64,000 nt of DNA from Paraescarpia echinospica (GCA_020002185.1 CM034543.1:1224180-1288179); one strand, 5' to 3'. Positions 10,925-22,490 are shown, numbered from the stretch's first letter. Numbers and translations are program-made. Notes: a model not told the origin generated them from the letters alone.

Positions 10925-11790
10925 AAATCTGCGGAATGGCACAATTTAATGTATCTTTTGATGGTGACCTTGTCCAACCTTCAATCCACTAGTTAGACTA
11001 CCACTTTACAATTTCATGCCAATCATTTTGACGGGGATACAATACGCATAACATGGCCCAGTGTAGGTAGACACAATATATAATTATGCAAACATTGTAA
11101 TTGTACAACGTTTGCGGAATGGCGCAGTTTTGAACCCTCATCACTTGGTGATGAACAAGAACAAGAACAAGAACACTTACTGCATCACTTGATAGCTGTA
11201 TTTCATGGGAGATAGTAGGCTTTCAAAATGTATATCACATGGTCATGAGTAAGTAGGTAACGTAGATGGCTATAAGCCACAACAGTACAGTATAACGTTT
11301 GCGGGATGGCGCAATTTCGAACATTTATCGCTTGAATGGTGACACTGTTTGGTCGCCGCTCCACACAAACTCCATCAACTGAAACTTCCAAGTGATATCT
11401 TATTTTGATGGAAAGAAATTGTTCTTTCGCGATGTATGTAACATGTCCATAGAAATGAAGTCGATACAGAGTTATTGTAACCTAATAACGTTCGCGATAT
11501 TGCAAAAGTTAGGATATTCATGGTGGCCTTGTTTGACCTTAGCTCCACACTTACTTTACAGTGTAACAGCTCCATATCGTATCATGTTTTGACCGGGAGA
11601 CAATAAGCTTTCCAAAAACATATGGCATGGCTATTTTATTATTAATAAAAGTAGATATGCAACCATTGTAATTATAATACGTTTGCGGAAGCGGACAATT
11701 TCGAAATATTATAATTTGACGGTGACCTTGTTTGCCCTTGGAGTCACGCTAGTTCTACGTTAGGCCTCGTGGTGATGGGAATATCTAGAG
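10925..11790 (+). repeat. Right inverted repeat made of ~195 bp tandem subunits
   Basis: Four to five diverged subunits, each containing the words AACGTTTGCGGAATGGCGCA, a GGTGACCTTGTTTGACCTT-like box and an ACATGG word. They recur near 10930, 11105, 11295, 11480 and 11675, a period of about 175-200 bp. The first subunit and a half aligns with the reverse complement of 9512-9815. An outer end near 11790 is a guess. Confidence 0.75.
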
Positions 11791-13187
11791 TATACAATTT
11801 TGGTTTTTGTATGGGGAGGGGGGCATTTAAATTTGTCCATTAAGTAGTGCCTATCGCTCGCCTATTGAGGAGATATAAACGAATATCATGAAGTTACGTT
11901 GGTCAGAGCTAATTTGCATATTCATGCGACACGTAATTATACCCAGATACCTTGAAAACATGCGTTTGGACACATCATTTTGATTGTTTGGAAGTTTGCA
12001 ATTCGAGATATTCAGAAAAGTAGTATTTAATTTAAAGGCGATGATTATTTTGTATATTAATGAGTTTATACAAAAACCCTCAAGCGTGCCTGAGTGGCAC
12101 CCGTCGGATTATTGATCTAAATGGTTAGAAGGTCACAAAAATACAAAAAACATCGTGCGGACCCTAATGCACGATCCACCTTCAAAAGGGCGTTTGACTG
12201 CCGGACTATAATGAAATCTGTGGAGACATGTGTTTAGCTGTGTGTACCATACTTGCCGTTGTGTTAGGCCAGTGTTTTTTGCGCAATGAATCATGGAATT
12301 ATGTGTGCAACTGCCAGTCTCCTAGGAAATGTACTCTGCAGCATACAAATAACACTTCTGTCAATGTGAAAAGCTGACCCTCTGCAGAGGTCAGGCGAAA
12401 TTTCAATAAAACACCACCTATATGGCTCTCTACAGTTCACTAAAAGTCAAGATGGAAAAAGTTGTTGTGGTTTCTTGGTTTAAATTTTTTGTATTTATAC
12501 ATCCTACACGCATTATCCATGAATTTGAGGAACCATAATATTGAAGGGACACCAACTTTACCAAAGTGTCACGTAATTTGACTTTTATCCATGTACATTA
12601 TAGCTTTACATGAAAAGCGCACGTGCTTTTTGCCTTTTAATTGCCTCTTCCCCTTCGCTCATCATCCAACTGTTGGTTGCATGTTTTCTTGAAATATCGT
12701 AAACCATTCGGCCTACCTCAACGATTACGCCTTGTTCAGGCGTAATCGTTTTAGTTACTTGATGTTTATATTGATTTTATTGTTGATATTTATCTTTTGT
12801 AAACAATGTATTTATTTATTTACTTTAACATAAAAACCAGTTTGCTTAATCTACTGTACTGATGTTTATACATTGTTATGTATTCTTGTAGTTTAAATGT
12901 GTTTTATTTTTGTGTTGTATCTGTTAGTTTTATGTAGAACACTGCGAACATTAATGGATCTAGTATGAATATAAAATAAATAATATTATTATTATTATTC
13001 CTGTAATATAAAGGCGTCTTGTATAATCTTATACTCAACAAACGACAATTCAGTTGTCCACATATATATGTTTGCACAGTAACAACGGAAATATACAATA
13101 AGCGTCAATAGTTTCCGGTCAACGCAGACGACCTAGAGCTGCAAGAATGAGAAATTGTGGCTGGGGAGTTCCGTCCTCGTGTGTCAA
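11791..13187. other. Non-coding; one perfect hairpin
   Basis: AT-rich DNA with no convincing gene. At 12720-12750 AACGATTACGCC and GGCGTAATCGTT form a perfect 12-bp stem around a 7-base loop; no U-run or other context gives it a role. Confidence 0.5.
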
Positions 13188-13421
13188 TTACTCTACAACC
13201 ATGACCTCCAAGGCAAAGGAAGCCGTTACAGTAATGCTGAAAGTGTTTCCGCTTCCAACATAGCAACACACTAGGTCTTGACCATAAATCAGCTTCGAGC
13301 AAATGCCATCGGGATCGTTGTATCTAGTTACATTTCCAAGAGTATAAAACGTCGGAGAATGCAATGCAATTTCCGAAAATAAATATGTGCTAGAAATCAG
13401 GCCTACGTCAACACCGACGTT
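13188..13421 (-). other. Possible orphan coding segment
   Basis: On the minus strand an open stretch reads SPTFYTLGNVTRYNDPDG, then YGQDLVCCYVGSG, then FALEVMVVE and a stop, with protein-like composition. There is no ATG at its start and no clear splice site. It could be a scrap of a mobile element or of a gene exon. I do not recognise it. Confidence 0.25.
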
Positions 13422-13639
13422 CAATTATACGTGGCCCAGCACATGTTAGATAGAAGGAAAGACATTAAAACGAACTTTTTTACTTCCATCCATGACACTG
13501 ACTTATTTGTTATAGCTAATTGATACAAAATATGTATAGAAAACCTCCATTTACAAGAGTTTATTCACTTGTGCTAAAAAAGCTCGGCGAGATAAACTTG
13601 CAAAAGAAATTCATGACCTTTTCGCATGGTGTTGCAATA

Positions 13640-14975
13640 CCGGGGACCTATATAGATTGTATTATTCCACGGCAGAAGTATTTTGTCGGCCGACGCTTGG
13701 TGTCTGCGGCTATTTACAGAACAATCTCGTGCAGGCGATATGTTTGCCGTCGTTAGTTTTCGGGGACACAAGACAAGCATGCGCAGAATCTAGTGATTGT
13801 GTTGTTGATAAGAATTTATTTATGACATATACTGTTGCAAACAAACAACATTAAATAAATAAATCCTTATCAACAACACAATCACTAGATGCAGCGCACG
13901 CTTGTCTTGTGTTTCCGAGAACTAACGACGGCAAACATATCGCCTGCACCACTCTGTTCTATAAATAGTCGCAAACAAGATTTAACAAGATTGCCACCCA
14001 GAGAATTAACTCTAGGTGGCAGGTGGACAAGGAAGCCCTTTGGCTTATCGAGAGTCCGACCCTTTTATCTATGTGTATCCCGCCCTTCTGAGGTATGTGT
14101 CGATTTTATTTTAAAACATATTCACGCTACTAGCACCCACACAATCAGCAGATAATCTGTTCCATTCATTTAGTGTTACAGTCCTTTGTGAAAATGAGAA
14201 CTTTCTTATATATAATCTACACTGCTCCTTTGCTAATGTAACTTCATGTCCTCTAGTCCTTCTATCTTTCTTAACTGAGAACAAAATATTTCTATCAATA
14301 TTTTCATAACCATTCATTATTTTAAACACTTCTATCTGATCTCCTCTCAATCTCCTGGTCTCTAGTGTTGTTAAGCCGCATTTTTAAGGCGTATTTCGTA
14401 ACTAAGATCCCTCAGTTTTGGTATTATTTTAGTTGCTCTCCTCTGCACTCTTTCTAGCATATCTATGTCCTTCCTGCGATATGGCCTCCACGCTTGAATA
14501 CAATATTCTAAATGAGGCCTAACGATTGTTTTGTACAGCGGTATTATTAACTCTTTTTCCTTATACGTTATGTTTCGCCTAATTAATCCAAGGATTTTAT
14601 TTCCCTTTGAAGCTGCAATTCTGCACTGCTCTGAAACCTTCATATCAGCACTAATGGTTAACCCTAAGTCCCTTTCTTTTACAGTAGTACTTAGTACAGT
14701 ACCCTCATTGTATATTCTACCTCTTCGTTCCCATGTCCTGCGTGGAGGCATTTACATTTCCCAAAATTGAACAGCATTTGCCACTTTTCAGACCATTTGA
14801 TTAACCTGTCAAGATCATCTTGTAAATGCTGTCTGTCTCCATCACTTGTAATCCTTCTAAACACTTTTGTATCATCCGCAAATTTCAACACCTTGCTTGT
14901 TGATTTACTGATCAAACGCCAAGCGTCGGCCGACAAAATACTTCTGCCGTGGAATAGCGATATCTGTACAGAGCC
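13640..14975. mobile_element. Hairpin (foldback/MITE-like) element, split by a CR1
   Basis: 13640-13835 is the imperfect reverse complement of 13853-13973 followed by 14911-14975. The arms match well, for example GTTTGCCGTCGTTAG / CTAACGACGGCAAAC and ATTTTGTCGGCCGACGCTTGG / its complement at 14918-14938. The loop is only ~20 bases. The right arm is interrupted by a reverse-strand CR1, and both junctions carry CAAAC. Joining across CAAAC gives an uninterrupted right arm, so the CR1 arrived later. Confidence 0.8.
13974..14910 (-). mobile_element. CR1 copy E, 3' fragment, reverse strand
   Basis: This is a 5'-truncated CR1 on the minus strand. Reading from 14900 down, it holds motif C (KFADDTKVFRRI), the thumb domain (WQMLFNFGKCKCLH) and the C-terminal domain to VNMF. 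A frameshift lies near 14740, another near 14370, and stops follow. The 3' stem-loop (GCCACC/GGTGGC, 13993-14020) and the AATCTTGTTA tail are present. It sits in the right arm of the hairpin element. Confidence 0.9.
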
Positions 14976-15790
14976 CCTTTTAACAGTGAAAGCCTACATT
15001 CAGCAATCTCTTTTATCAGCAATGCTGACCAGGCTGTGTTAGTCGCTACAATCTCTTTAGTGTAATGCAATCAATTGCCACGAAAAGCACGTCTAGGCCG
15101 GTATTCCATAATCTTATTAGACAGGAAAAAGCAGGCCAAACAACATACGCCACAAGTAAAGAAATAACACAGAGTCCAACGACTGAAATCAAAACAAGAA
15201 AATAAATCACGAATGTAGCAGGGTAGAAATGGGTTAATGGAAAAGACGAGAATAATGATGATTAATGTTTTTACACTGCAGCTGCAACAAACACACACAC
15301 CGTATGTTAGCGAGGATTAGTCGGACGAACACTGTAATCAGTTTGACCTATTTTAGGACATTGTACATTTTATTTGAGAAAATTGCCAATTGCATGCATG
15401 CAGACACGCACAAAAAGCATTTCACACTTGTTTCAGTGCATATCGTCACTTCTTTATTTAAAACGGATTGATAACAAATAAAAGCTGGTTGCTAATTCCA
15501 TGACAAGAATTCACATTGAGCTTAATTCCGTTATTTTACCTGATCTATTTCATGAACAAAGCATATAAAACTATATTATTTAATATAATAATTTAATACC
15601 AACATCAATCTGTTCGATGTAATGTTGTGATCAGAATACCCGATGCAGAATATACCAATAATACATAATCAAACAATTTTGTCTGCATTTGATTGGACAA
15701 TTAAAAAATCAAATGTTTGGAGATCGCATTTACCGGGTTTCTCAATCTGACGGAGCGACGCGTCTTTTGATTACACTATGGTTTTGGCTG
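14976..15790. other. Non-coding spacer
   Basis: No gene, RNA or organised repeat is recognised. Confidence 0.5.
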
Positions 15791-15794
15791 ACAC

Positions 15795-15882
15795 ATACGT
15801 ACACGCGCTCGCGCACGCGCACGCGCACGCACACACGCACACGCCCCCCCCCCACACACATACATACACACACACGCAGGTG
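15795..15882. repeat. CG/CA-type microsatellite
   Basis: Alternating purine-pyrimidine DNA runs from (CG/CA)n through a run of nine C to (CA)n. Such alternation favours left-handed Z-DNA. Frames through it are artefacts. Confidence 0.9.
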
Positions 15883-16236
15883 ACTTGACTCGTACAGTTG
15901 AACGGACCATAAGTACCCATTCAGCATCATTAACAAGAACAAGAATTCCTGCCCATCAGTCGGGAATAATCATAATTTCACGAGTATAAAAATAGGCGTC
16001 TGGTTGGCAACACATTGAAAAAAATGTAATTTCACGCAAATAAAAAACCGTGCTCTACGATCTCAGTGGTTTCTTGACGCCACCAGATAAATACACACAT
16101 CGTGTTGCCCTGAATAAACAGCTTTTGCTTGGTTATCAGCAGGTTCAACAGAAAGGGCAATATTTTCAGATAAGGCAGCTGATTAATTAACAATTGCAGT
16201 CACGGTTCACAAGAAGAATGTGACAACAACTACTAA
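15883..16236. other. Non-coding spacer
   Basis: Nothing recognised. Confidence 0.45.
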
Positions 16237-16688
16237 CTAGTCTGATAAGAATATGATATGCAGCCATTTCCGTTCTCTAAATACGCGGGCGTGCTTAGCT
16301 GAGCCAACCCGTTGTGGTCTCCATGGACACCCGTCTCCACTATCCCACATCAAATCTAGACAGGTTTCCTCCGCCACGTCCTCGGTCCAGAGCTTGATGA
16401 GTCGAACTTGGTGGCGGAGGAAGGTGACTAGTTTCGCATAGCCGACTCTCGCCCAGCTGCGCGACTTCGCCCGGAAACAGTGGTGCCACTTTACGGCTCC
16501 TTGGAAATCGAGGCTGAGGTGACCCGGTGGCGGCGCTTCCGCAACAAGACGTGCCTGGATGTGCATATGCCGTGCCTCGTTGTACAGCTGGTCGCCGTGG
16601 AGGTAGAAGTAGCACTGAACGTCGTTGTTTGTGGGTATCGGAAGATTACGGTTAGAGAGAGCAGGAAGCTCTCTCTGTTCACAATCCA
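16237..16688 (-). CDS. Possible exon, unknown protein
   Basis: On the minus strand ~150 codons are open in DNA that is clearly richer in GC than its surroundings. They read DCEQRELPALSNRN, NNDVQCYFYLHGDQLYNEA, HMHIQARLVAEAPPPGHL, and later RVGYAKLVTFLRHQVRL and EETCLDLMWDSGDG. The text looks like a conserved globular protein, but I do not recognise it. The frame enters after TGTCCGTTAG (a weak acceptor-like sequence at 16689-16698). Another open frame immediately upstream (16679-16891, minus, starting ATG) could be a separate exon or chance. Antisense frames overlap, so coding status is uncertain. Confidence 0.35.
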
Positions 16689-16899
16689 CGTCTAACGGAC
16701 AACTGCATCAGTGACCGTGGCGTCGCTCTGGCAACGAGCCGCGCAAACAAGCCGGCGATATCCTCGCGAGGAACGAGTATATGACCATTCTGCGCCACAG
16801 GTCCCGTGACACCGGGTGGTCCCTGTTCGCGCTGGTCAGGCCGAACTCCTTTGTCTTGCGCCTGACTGCGGTCTGCGTCCGGTGGAAGCATTAATTGTT

Positions 16900-17645
16900 C
16901 AGCCTCTCTTTTAGTGCATTTAAACAGTATTCCAACGAAAACCAGCAGTGTGTTAACATTTTATTACTTTAACACATATTTAATTATATTTTACTTGTGG
17001 ACAACGAATCAATAGGCCTACCACCGTGCAACGAATAATTATAATAATTAGTATAGATGTAGACCTATGCATGATAGGGGGTATTCGCCAAAAGGTGGGT
17101 GCATATGTCGGCGGTTTGAAACGTGATAAGGGGGAGTCTTCAAAATGTCAAAAATAGTGTGGCGTACTGTATTGATGGCCCCTAATATAAAGTATATTAA
17201 TATCAGTAGGCCGTAGTGTAGACTGCCACGGCCTGGACTTACCTGAACTCCACCGTAATACCGAGAGCAAGCGTGTGTATACAACTCATACACAGTACAC
17301 CGTGCCGCCAAACGTTGTTTCTCGGATAGTGGCGACCTTTTTGTTTCGAAGATTACCCTGAACAGTAGCAACAATAATATATAACTCGACGCAACGTGTC
17401 GCCAGTATAGACACACACACATATCAAGTTGTCGGAGACCTGGCATCTCCAGGCTACGTAATGTGGCCCATTGTTGTGACTCATAATGATCGCATGGAAA
17501 CACTTTCCACTGTGACGAAGACGATGTGTTACACTGAATCAGGGTAGTCAGTGAAACTGACTCTCGTGCTAAGTCACTAAATAACTCGAAAACGAACTTC
17601 ATATTTTTTAATTACAATTAACAATATTGGCGTCAGAACGTTGTG
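16900..17645. other. Non-coding spacer
   Basis: No feature can be supported. A 184-codon minus-strand frame at 17048-17602 has low-complexity composition and is taken as chance. Confidence 0.45.
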
Positions 17646-17649
17646 AATA

Positions 17650-17910
17650 TTCGGATGGCGGGGGCTGAGGCTCACCATAAACTTCCAATTACACTCCCAC
17701 TGAGATTCTCCAAAAAGGCCAACCTTGAGGCTCTCCGAAAACATCCAATTGCACCTCCCTGAGCCTCTCCAAAAATCCACATTGAGGCTCTCTAAAAACC
17801 TCTATTTGCGCACCCGTCCTATGGGTCACCAACTCACCAAAAACCTCCATTTGCACACCCGTCTTGAGAGTAACATAAAACCTCCAATTACACGCCAAAA
17901 TGCACCCACT
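17650..17910. repeat. Diverged ~45 bp tandem repeat
   Basis: Five to six poorly matched copies of a unit like GAGGCTCTCCAAAAACCTCC followed by AATTGCACACCC. Confidence 0.6.
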
Positions 17911-18779
17911 CCCTAAATATTGGGTGGCTAATTATATCTCCAGCCTCATTAAACATATTGGGGGGCTCAGCCATTTTCTTCATACAATATGGCCGCCATG
18001 AAGAAAAAGTCAATCACTTATTTAATGACCTGCTATGGAGCAAACTGGCCAGAACGATCCTCTGCCTGTCCAAAACTCTTCCCTAAATTGTGGCCCACGG
18101 TTTGACCATGTTGAAGTGGTTTCTTACCTTTCCTCAGTTCGAACTCCAGTTTTGTTTACCTCCTTCATACAATTACGTCCTTCACGGAAATGAGTGTTGA
18201 ATGTTATTGTATCCATAAATCCGTAAACACCGACGATCACCGCTGGACTCAGAGCGTACACGGGGAGAAAAGATTGGGAACTACTGGACTATGACGTCAA
18301 ACCGTTCGGTTGATTTCAAATCGTGAAAAGTTACTACTAGCGGTATTGGTAGGCACATTAACAACTATGCCCTTCGATGATAACACACCATCGGACCAGA
18401 CATTAATTAGAACCACATTAATAATCGACTAATCCGTGAACATTCAGACGACACTTATGATATACTGTTTACAGAAATGTGAACTTCCGTTAACCGGGAA
18501 CACGCCGATTAAGTAATTGTGTCGAGGAGACATTCGTCACTATGACGGTGTCGGCAGACACTCGCTAAATCGGTGGACGGAGATAATGCGACTTGGAGCG
18601 TTGTTTCTTATACAAGTCACTGGGCGGTGAATCACCGGGTCGCGATCACCACCGAGCCGCCGCATAACATCCTTATTAGGACGAAGTACATGTAGAGTCG
18701 TAGACGACGTCTTGGCCATTCTTTCGCTTACGTAACTCAATAATCTTATTGATAACATCATTTTTTCCGTCGGATAGTG
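17911..18779. other. Unique DNA upstream of the full CR1
   Basis: No gene is certain. On the minus strand at ~18600-18720 a short frame MAKTSSTTLHVLRPNKDV with a fair start context precedes a GTGACT that could be a donor site. This is too weak to call an exon. Confidence 0.35.
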
Positions 18780-18828
18780 ATAGATAATCACTGGGGAAAA
18801 GGGACGGGAGAGGAGAGAAGAAAATGTG

Positions 18829-19566
18829 ATGGGAGGAAAGAAGAAGGGACGAAAGGAAGTGAGAGTAAATGTGCTAGAAGAGAAGATGACAGGAGGAAAG
18901 GGGACAAGAGAAAACACGACAGGAAAGAAGGGAATGGAAGAGAATGTGACAGGAGAGAAGACGACAAGAGGAAAAGACAACAACCAGACATATGCAAACC
19001 GGAGGAGCTACTCCGAGGCAGTGATTGAGGGGGCAAAGAGAAAAGAGAGAGTGTTTATGGGCGATTCAATTCTGAGAAAAACAGACAAGACTATATGCGA
19101 GGGGAAGGACGTTGTTGTATGTCTACCGGGGGCTAGGATAGAGCATGTGACCGAAAGGGTAGAGAAGGTATTGGGGCATGGCAAGGGAGGGTCTATACTA
19201 GTACACGTTGGGACAAACAATGCAGACAAGGAGGGAACAACTGGTATAGTTCAGAAGTACAGACATCTAGTGAGGAAGCTAAAGAAGACAAGAGTGGAAC
19301 AGGTTATTCTCTCAGGAATTTTGCCAGTAATGGGAGGAAGGGGGGCAAGATACAGAAACTGTAAGAGGATGGCGATCAACGCACTAGTTGAGCAGATGTG
19401 TGAGGAAGAGGGCGTGGGATTCATAGATTTATGGGGGTACTTTGTTGGGAGAGAAGATATGTACATGAGAGATGGCCTCCATCTAAGTGGAAAGGGGGCA
19501 GCAGTATTCTCAGAGAATCTGCTGCGATCTGTTGACAGTGGGACAGGTTGCATCTATTTAAACTAA
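18829..19566 (+). CDS. CR1 ORF1 protein with SGNH esterase domain
   Basis: The frame is 245 codons from ATG 18829 (GTG precedes it directly). Residues 1-55 are a charged low-complexity region made of rough repeats of GKxTRENTTGKKG; no zinc knuckle is seen. Residues ~70-240 form an SGNH-hydrolase domain, with block I FMGDSILR, block III HVGTNNADKEG and block V RDGLHLSGKG supplying Ser, Asn and Asp-His. Such ORF1 proteins bind the element RNA in the ribonucleoprotein, and the esterase is a known hallmark of some CR1 lineages. The frame is intact. It ends in TTA AAC TAA and overlaps ORF2, which lies in the -1 frame. Confidence 0.85.
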   Translation: MGGKKKGRKEVRVNVLEEKMTGGKGTRENTTGKKGMEENVTGEKTTRGKDNNQTYANRRSYSEAVIEGAKRKERVFMGDSILRKTDKTICEGKDVVVCLPGARIEHVTERVEKVLGHGKGGSILVHVGTNNADKEGTTGIVQKYRHLVRKLKKTRVEQVILSGILPVMGGRGARYRNCKRMAINALVEQMCEEEGVGFIDLWGYFVGREDMYMRDGLHLSGKGAAVFSENLLRSVDSGTGCIYLN

Positions 19567-22442
19567 ATTCGCAGGGGGGACTCGCAGAGAAGCCTGAAAC
19601 TGGAGGCATAGATAAAGGCAGCAAAAATAATTCAGCAAAGAACAGTCTGGAAAACTGTTCTGAAGCTGGGTATAAATGTGTTTGTTTAAATGCAAGGAGT
19701 ATAGTAAACAAAAGAAATGAACTAAACATTATGGTAGAAGATATTGACCCTCACATAATAGGTATAACCGAATCATGGGCAACCACCGATATATCAGATG
19801 CCGAATTGGGACTGACAGGATATGTAATGTTTAGGAAAGATAGAATAGGAAGAAGGGGAGGTGGAGTTATTTTATATATTAAAGAATCTATCCAGGCTTA
19901 TGAAATAAAATTAGACAGAGAAGCAGATTGCGAAGAAGCTGTTTGGTGTAACATAGTTACAGGAAACTCAACGTTAACGGTTGGATTAGTTTATCGAAGT
20001 CCAAACATAAGCATAGAAGAGAATGAAAAAATACAAAACGCTATAAGGGAAGTGAGCAAACGGGACTGTGTTATTATGGGGGATTTTAACCATGGGCATA
20101 TAAAATGGAAATCTCTACAGAGTATGGGTAGTGAGGACCACAAGTTTTTAGTTTTAGTACAAGATAGTTTCCTTTCTCAACATGTGCTAGAACCAACCAG
20201 GGGAGAGAATGTGTTAGACTTAGTTTTGTCCTCACAGAATGAATTAGTTGACAATGTTAAATTATGTGAGCCTCTGGGAAGTAGTGATCACAACCAGATA
20301 CATTTTACCATCAAAGTAAAATCAGAAAGAAATAATAAAAAGCAGTTGAGGAGAAATTTCCACAAAGGAAGATATAAGGAAATGAGGAAATATTTAGCAA
20401 AGATAGACTGGAATAATACACTGAAGAATAAGACAGCAACAGAATGCTGGAATATCTTAAAGAATGAAATAGAGTGCATCGTAGATAAATTTGTTCCCTT
20501 CAAAAAACAAGGGAAACGGACCAGAAAGAAATACTTATCGAAAGAAGCCATTAGAAAAATTAAGTATAAACAAATGATGTGGAAGTCATATAGACGTACT
20601 GGCAATGACGAAGACTACAACATTTATAAAGAAGCACTAAACCAAGCTACAGCTGAAATTAGAAATTCAAAGAGAAGCTATGAACATAAATTAGCTTGTA
20701 ATATAAAACATGACAGCAAGAGTTTTTATGCGTATGTTCGAAGCAAACAGAAAGTTCAGGATAAGGTCGGTCCTCTAGAAGATAGTGCTGGAAATATAAT
20801 ATCAGAAGGATTCTTAATGGCTGAAGACCTAAATGAGTATTTTAGTTCAGTGTTTACCAGAGAAGACACTAGTTCACTGCCAGTACCAGAGGCTAAGTTC
20901 AAGGGGGCAGAATCAGACTATTTAAGACAGTTAATTGTAACCCCAGAAATGGTAGCTAAGAAAATTAGGGCTATGAAGGAAAATAAATCACCTGGAGTGG
21001 ATGGTATTCCACCCAAACTACTAGTGGAAATTGTAGAACAAATTAGCATACCGCTTGCAACAGTTTTCAACTTGTCATTAGAAGAGGGAGTGGTTCCTTT
21101 AGAATGGAAAGAAGCAAACATTATACCGTTATTTAAAAAGGTTCGAGAAACAAGTCAGAGAACTATAGACCAGTGAGTTTAACATCAGTGATTTGTAAAT
21201 TATTAGAAAGACTAATTAAAGATCACATGGTGGATTTTCTTGTTAAACATAACTTGATAAACCCATCTCAACATGGGTTTCTAAAAGCGAGGTCATGCTT
21301 AACAAATATGTTATGTTTTTTGGAAGATATCACTAAGTGGGTAGATGATGGATCACCAGTAGATATCATCTACTTAGATTTTCAAAAAGCTTTCGATAAA
21401 GTGCCACATCAGAGATTACTGCTTAAACTAAAAGCCCATGGCATAGGAAATGGTATAATTAACTGGATAGAAAAATGGCTGATTGACAGAAGACAACGGG
21501 TAGTTGTTGATGGGGAGGCTTCAAACAGGAAATCAGTTTTGAGTGGGGTTCCACAGGGATCAGTACTGGGACCTATATTATTCTTAATATATATAAACGA
21601 TTTGGACGATGATATAGCTAGCAAGGTGTTGAAATTTGCACATGATACAAAAGTGTTTAGAAGGATTGAAAGTGATGGTGATAGACAACATTTACAAGAT
21701 GATCTTGACAGGTTGATCAAATGGTCTGAAAAGTGGCAAATGTTGTTCAATTTTGGGAAATGTAAATGCCTCCACACAGGATATGGGAACGAATATGTAG
21801 AATATACAATGGGGGGAACTGTACTAAGTACTACTGTAAAAGAAAGACTTAGGGCTGACAATTAGTGCTGACATGAAGGTTTCAGAGCAGTGTGGAATTG
21901 TAGCTTCAAAGGGAAATCAAATCCTTGGATTGATTAGGCGAAATATAGCATATAAAGAAAAAGAACTAATAATACCACTGTACAAAACAATAGTTAGGCC
22001 TCATTTAGAATATTGTATACAAGCGTGGAGGCCATACCGCAAGAAGGACATAGATATGCTAGAAAGAGTACAGAGGAGAGCGACTAAAATGATACCAAAA
22101 CTGAGGGATCTTAGTTATGAAAAACGCCTAAAAGAATGTGGTTTAACAACACTAGAGACCAGGAGATTGAGAGGAGATCAGATAGAAGTGTTTAAAATAT
22201 TGAATGGTTATGAAAATATTGATAGAAATATGTTTTTTTCAGTTAAGAAATATAGAAAGACTAGAGGACATGAAGTTACATTAGTAAAGGAGCAGTGTAG
22301 ATTAGACGTGAGAAAGTTCTCATTTTCACAAAGGACTGTGAACGAATGGAACAGATTATCTGATGATTGTGTGGGTGCTAGTAGTGTGAATATGTTTAAA
22401 AATAAAATCGACACATACCTCAGAAGGGCTGGATATATGTAG
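19548..22442 (+). pseudogene. CR1 ORF2 endonuclease-reverse transcriptase (two frameshifts)
   Basis: The frame has no ATG near its start; the open frame begins at 19536 and the first in-frame ATG is 19731, inside the endonuclease. Endonuclease motifs are LNARSIVNK, GITESWATTD, GLVYRSP, MGDFNHGH and LGSSDHNQ. The linker is basic. Reverse transcriptase motifs are SPGVDGIPPKLL, YLDFQKAFDKVPH, SGVPQGSVLGP and KFAHDTKVF, the last with catalytic Asp changed to His (FADD in sister copies). One frameshift lies at an A-run of 5 near 21137 (6 in the intact copy). A 2-base loss near 21845 is the other. The stop is at 22440-22442. Confidence 0.9.
19557..19566 (+). promoter_or_regulatory. Candidate -1 ribosomal frameshift site T_TTA_AAC_TAA
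   Basis: In the ORF1 frame the codons are TAT TTA AAC TAA. The heptamer T TTA AAC fits the X XXY YYZ rule for simultaneous -1 slippage, and the ORF1 stop follows at once. After slippage the ribosome reads TTT AAA CTA AAT, which is ORF2. The heptamer is unchanged at 7558, 8185, 28550, 29196, 34724 and 37855, although the following stop is TAA in some copies and TAG in others. A downstream pseudoknot is not evident by eye. Confidence 0.65.
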
Positions 22443-22490
22443 ATAAAATGGTTGGACTCTAGATAAGCCAAAGGGCTTCCTTGTTCACCT

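Noticed and set aside
12720..12750. Rho-independent terminator
   Set aside because: Perfect 12-bp stem, but no following T-run and the genome is eukaryotic.
17048..17602. 184-codon minus-strand frame
   Set aside because: No motif, patchy composition and no splice or promoter context; length is within chance for this region.
18292..18299. TGACGTCA as a CRE-type regulatory site
   Set aside because: A single 8-base palindrome with no promoter or gene beside it is expected by chance.
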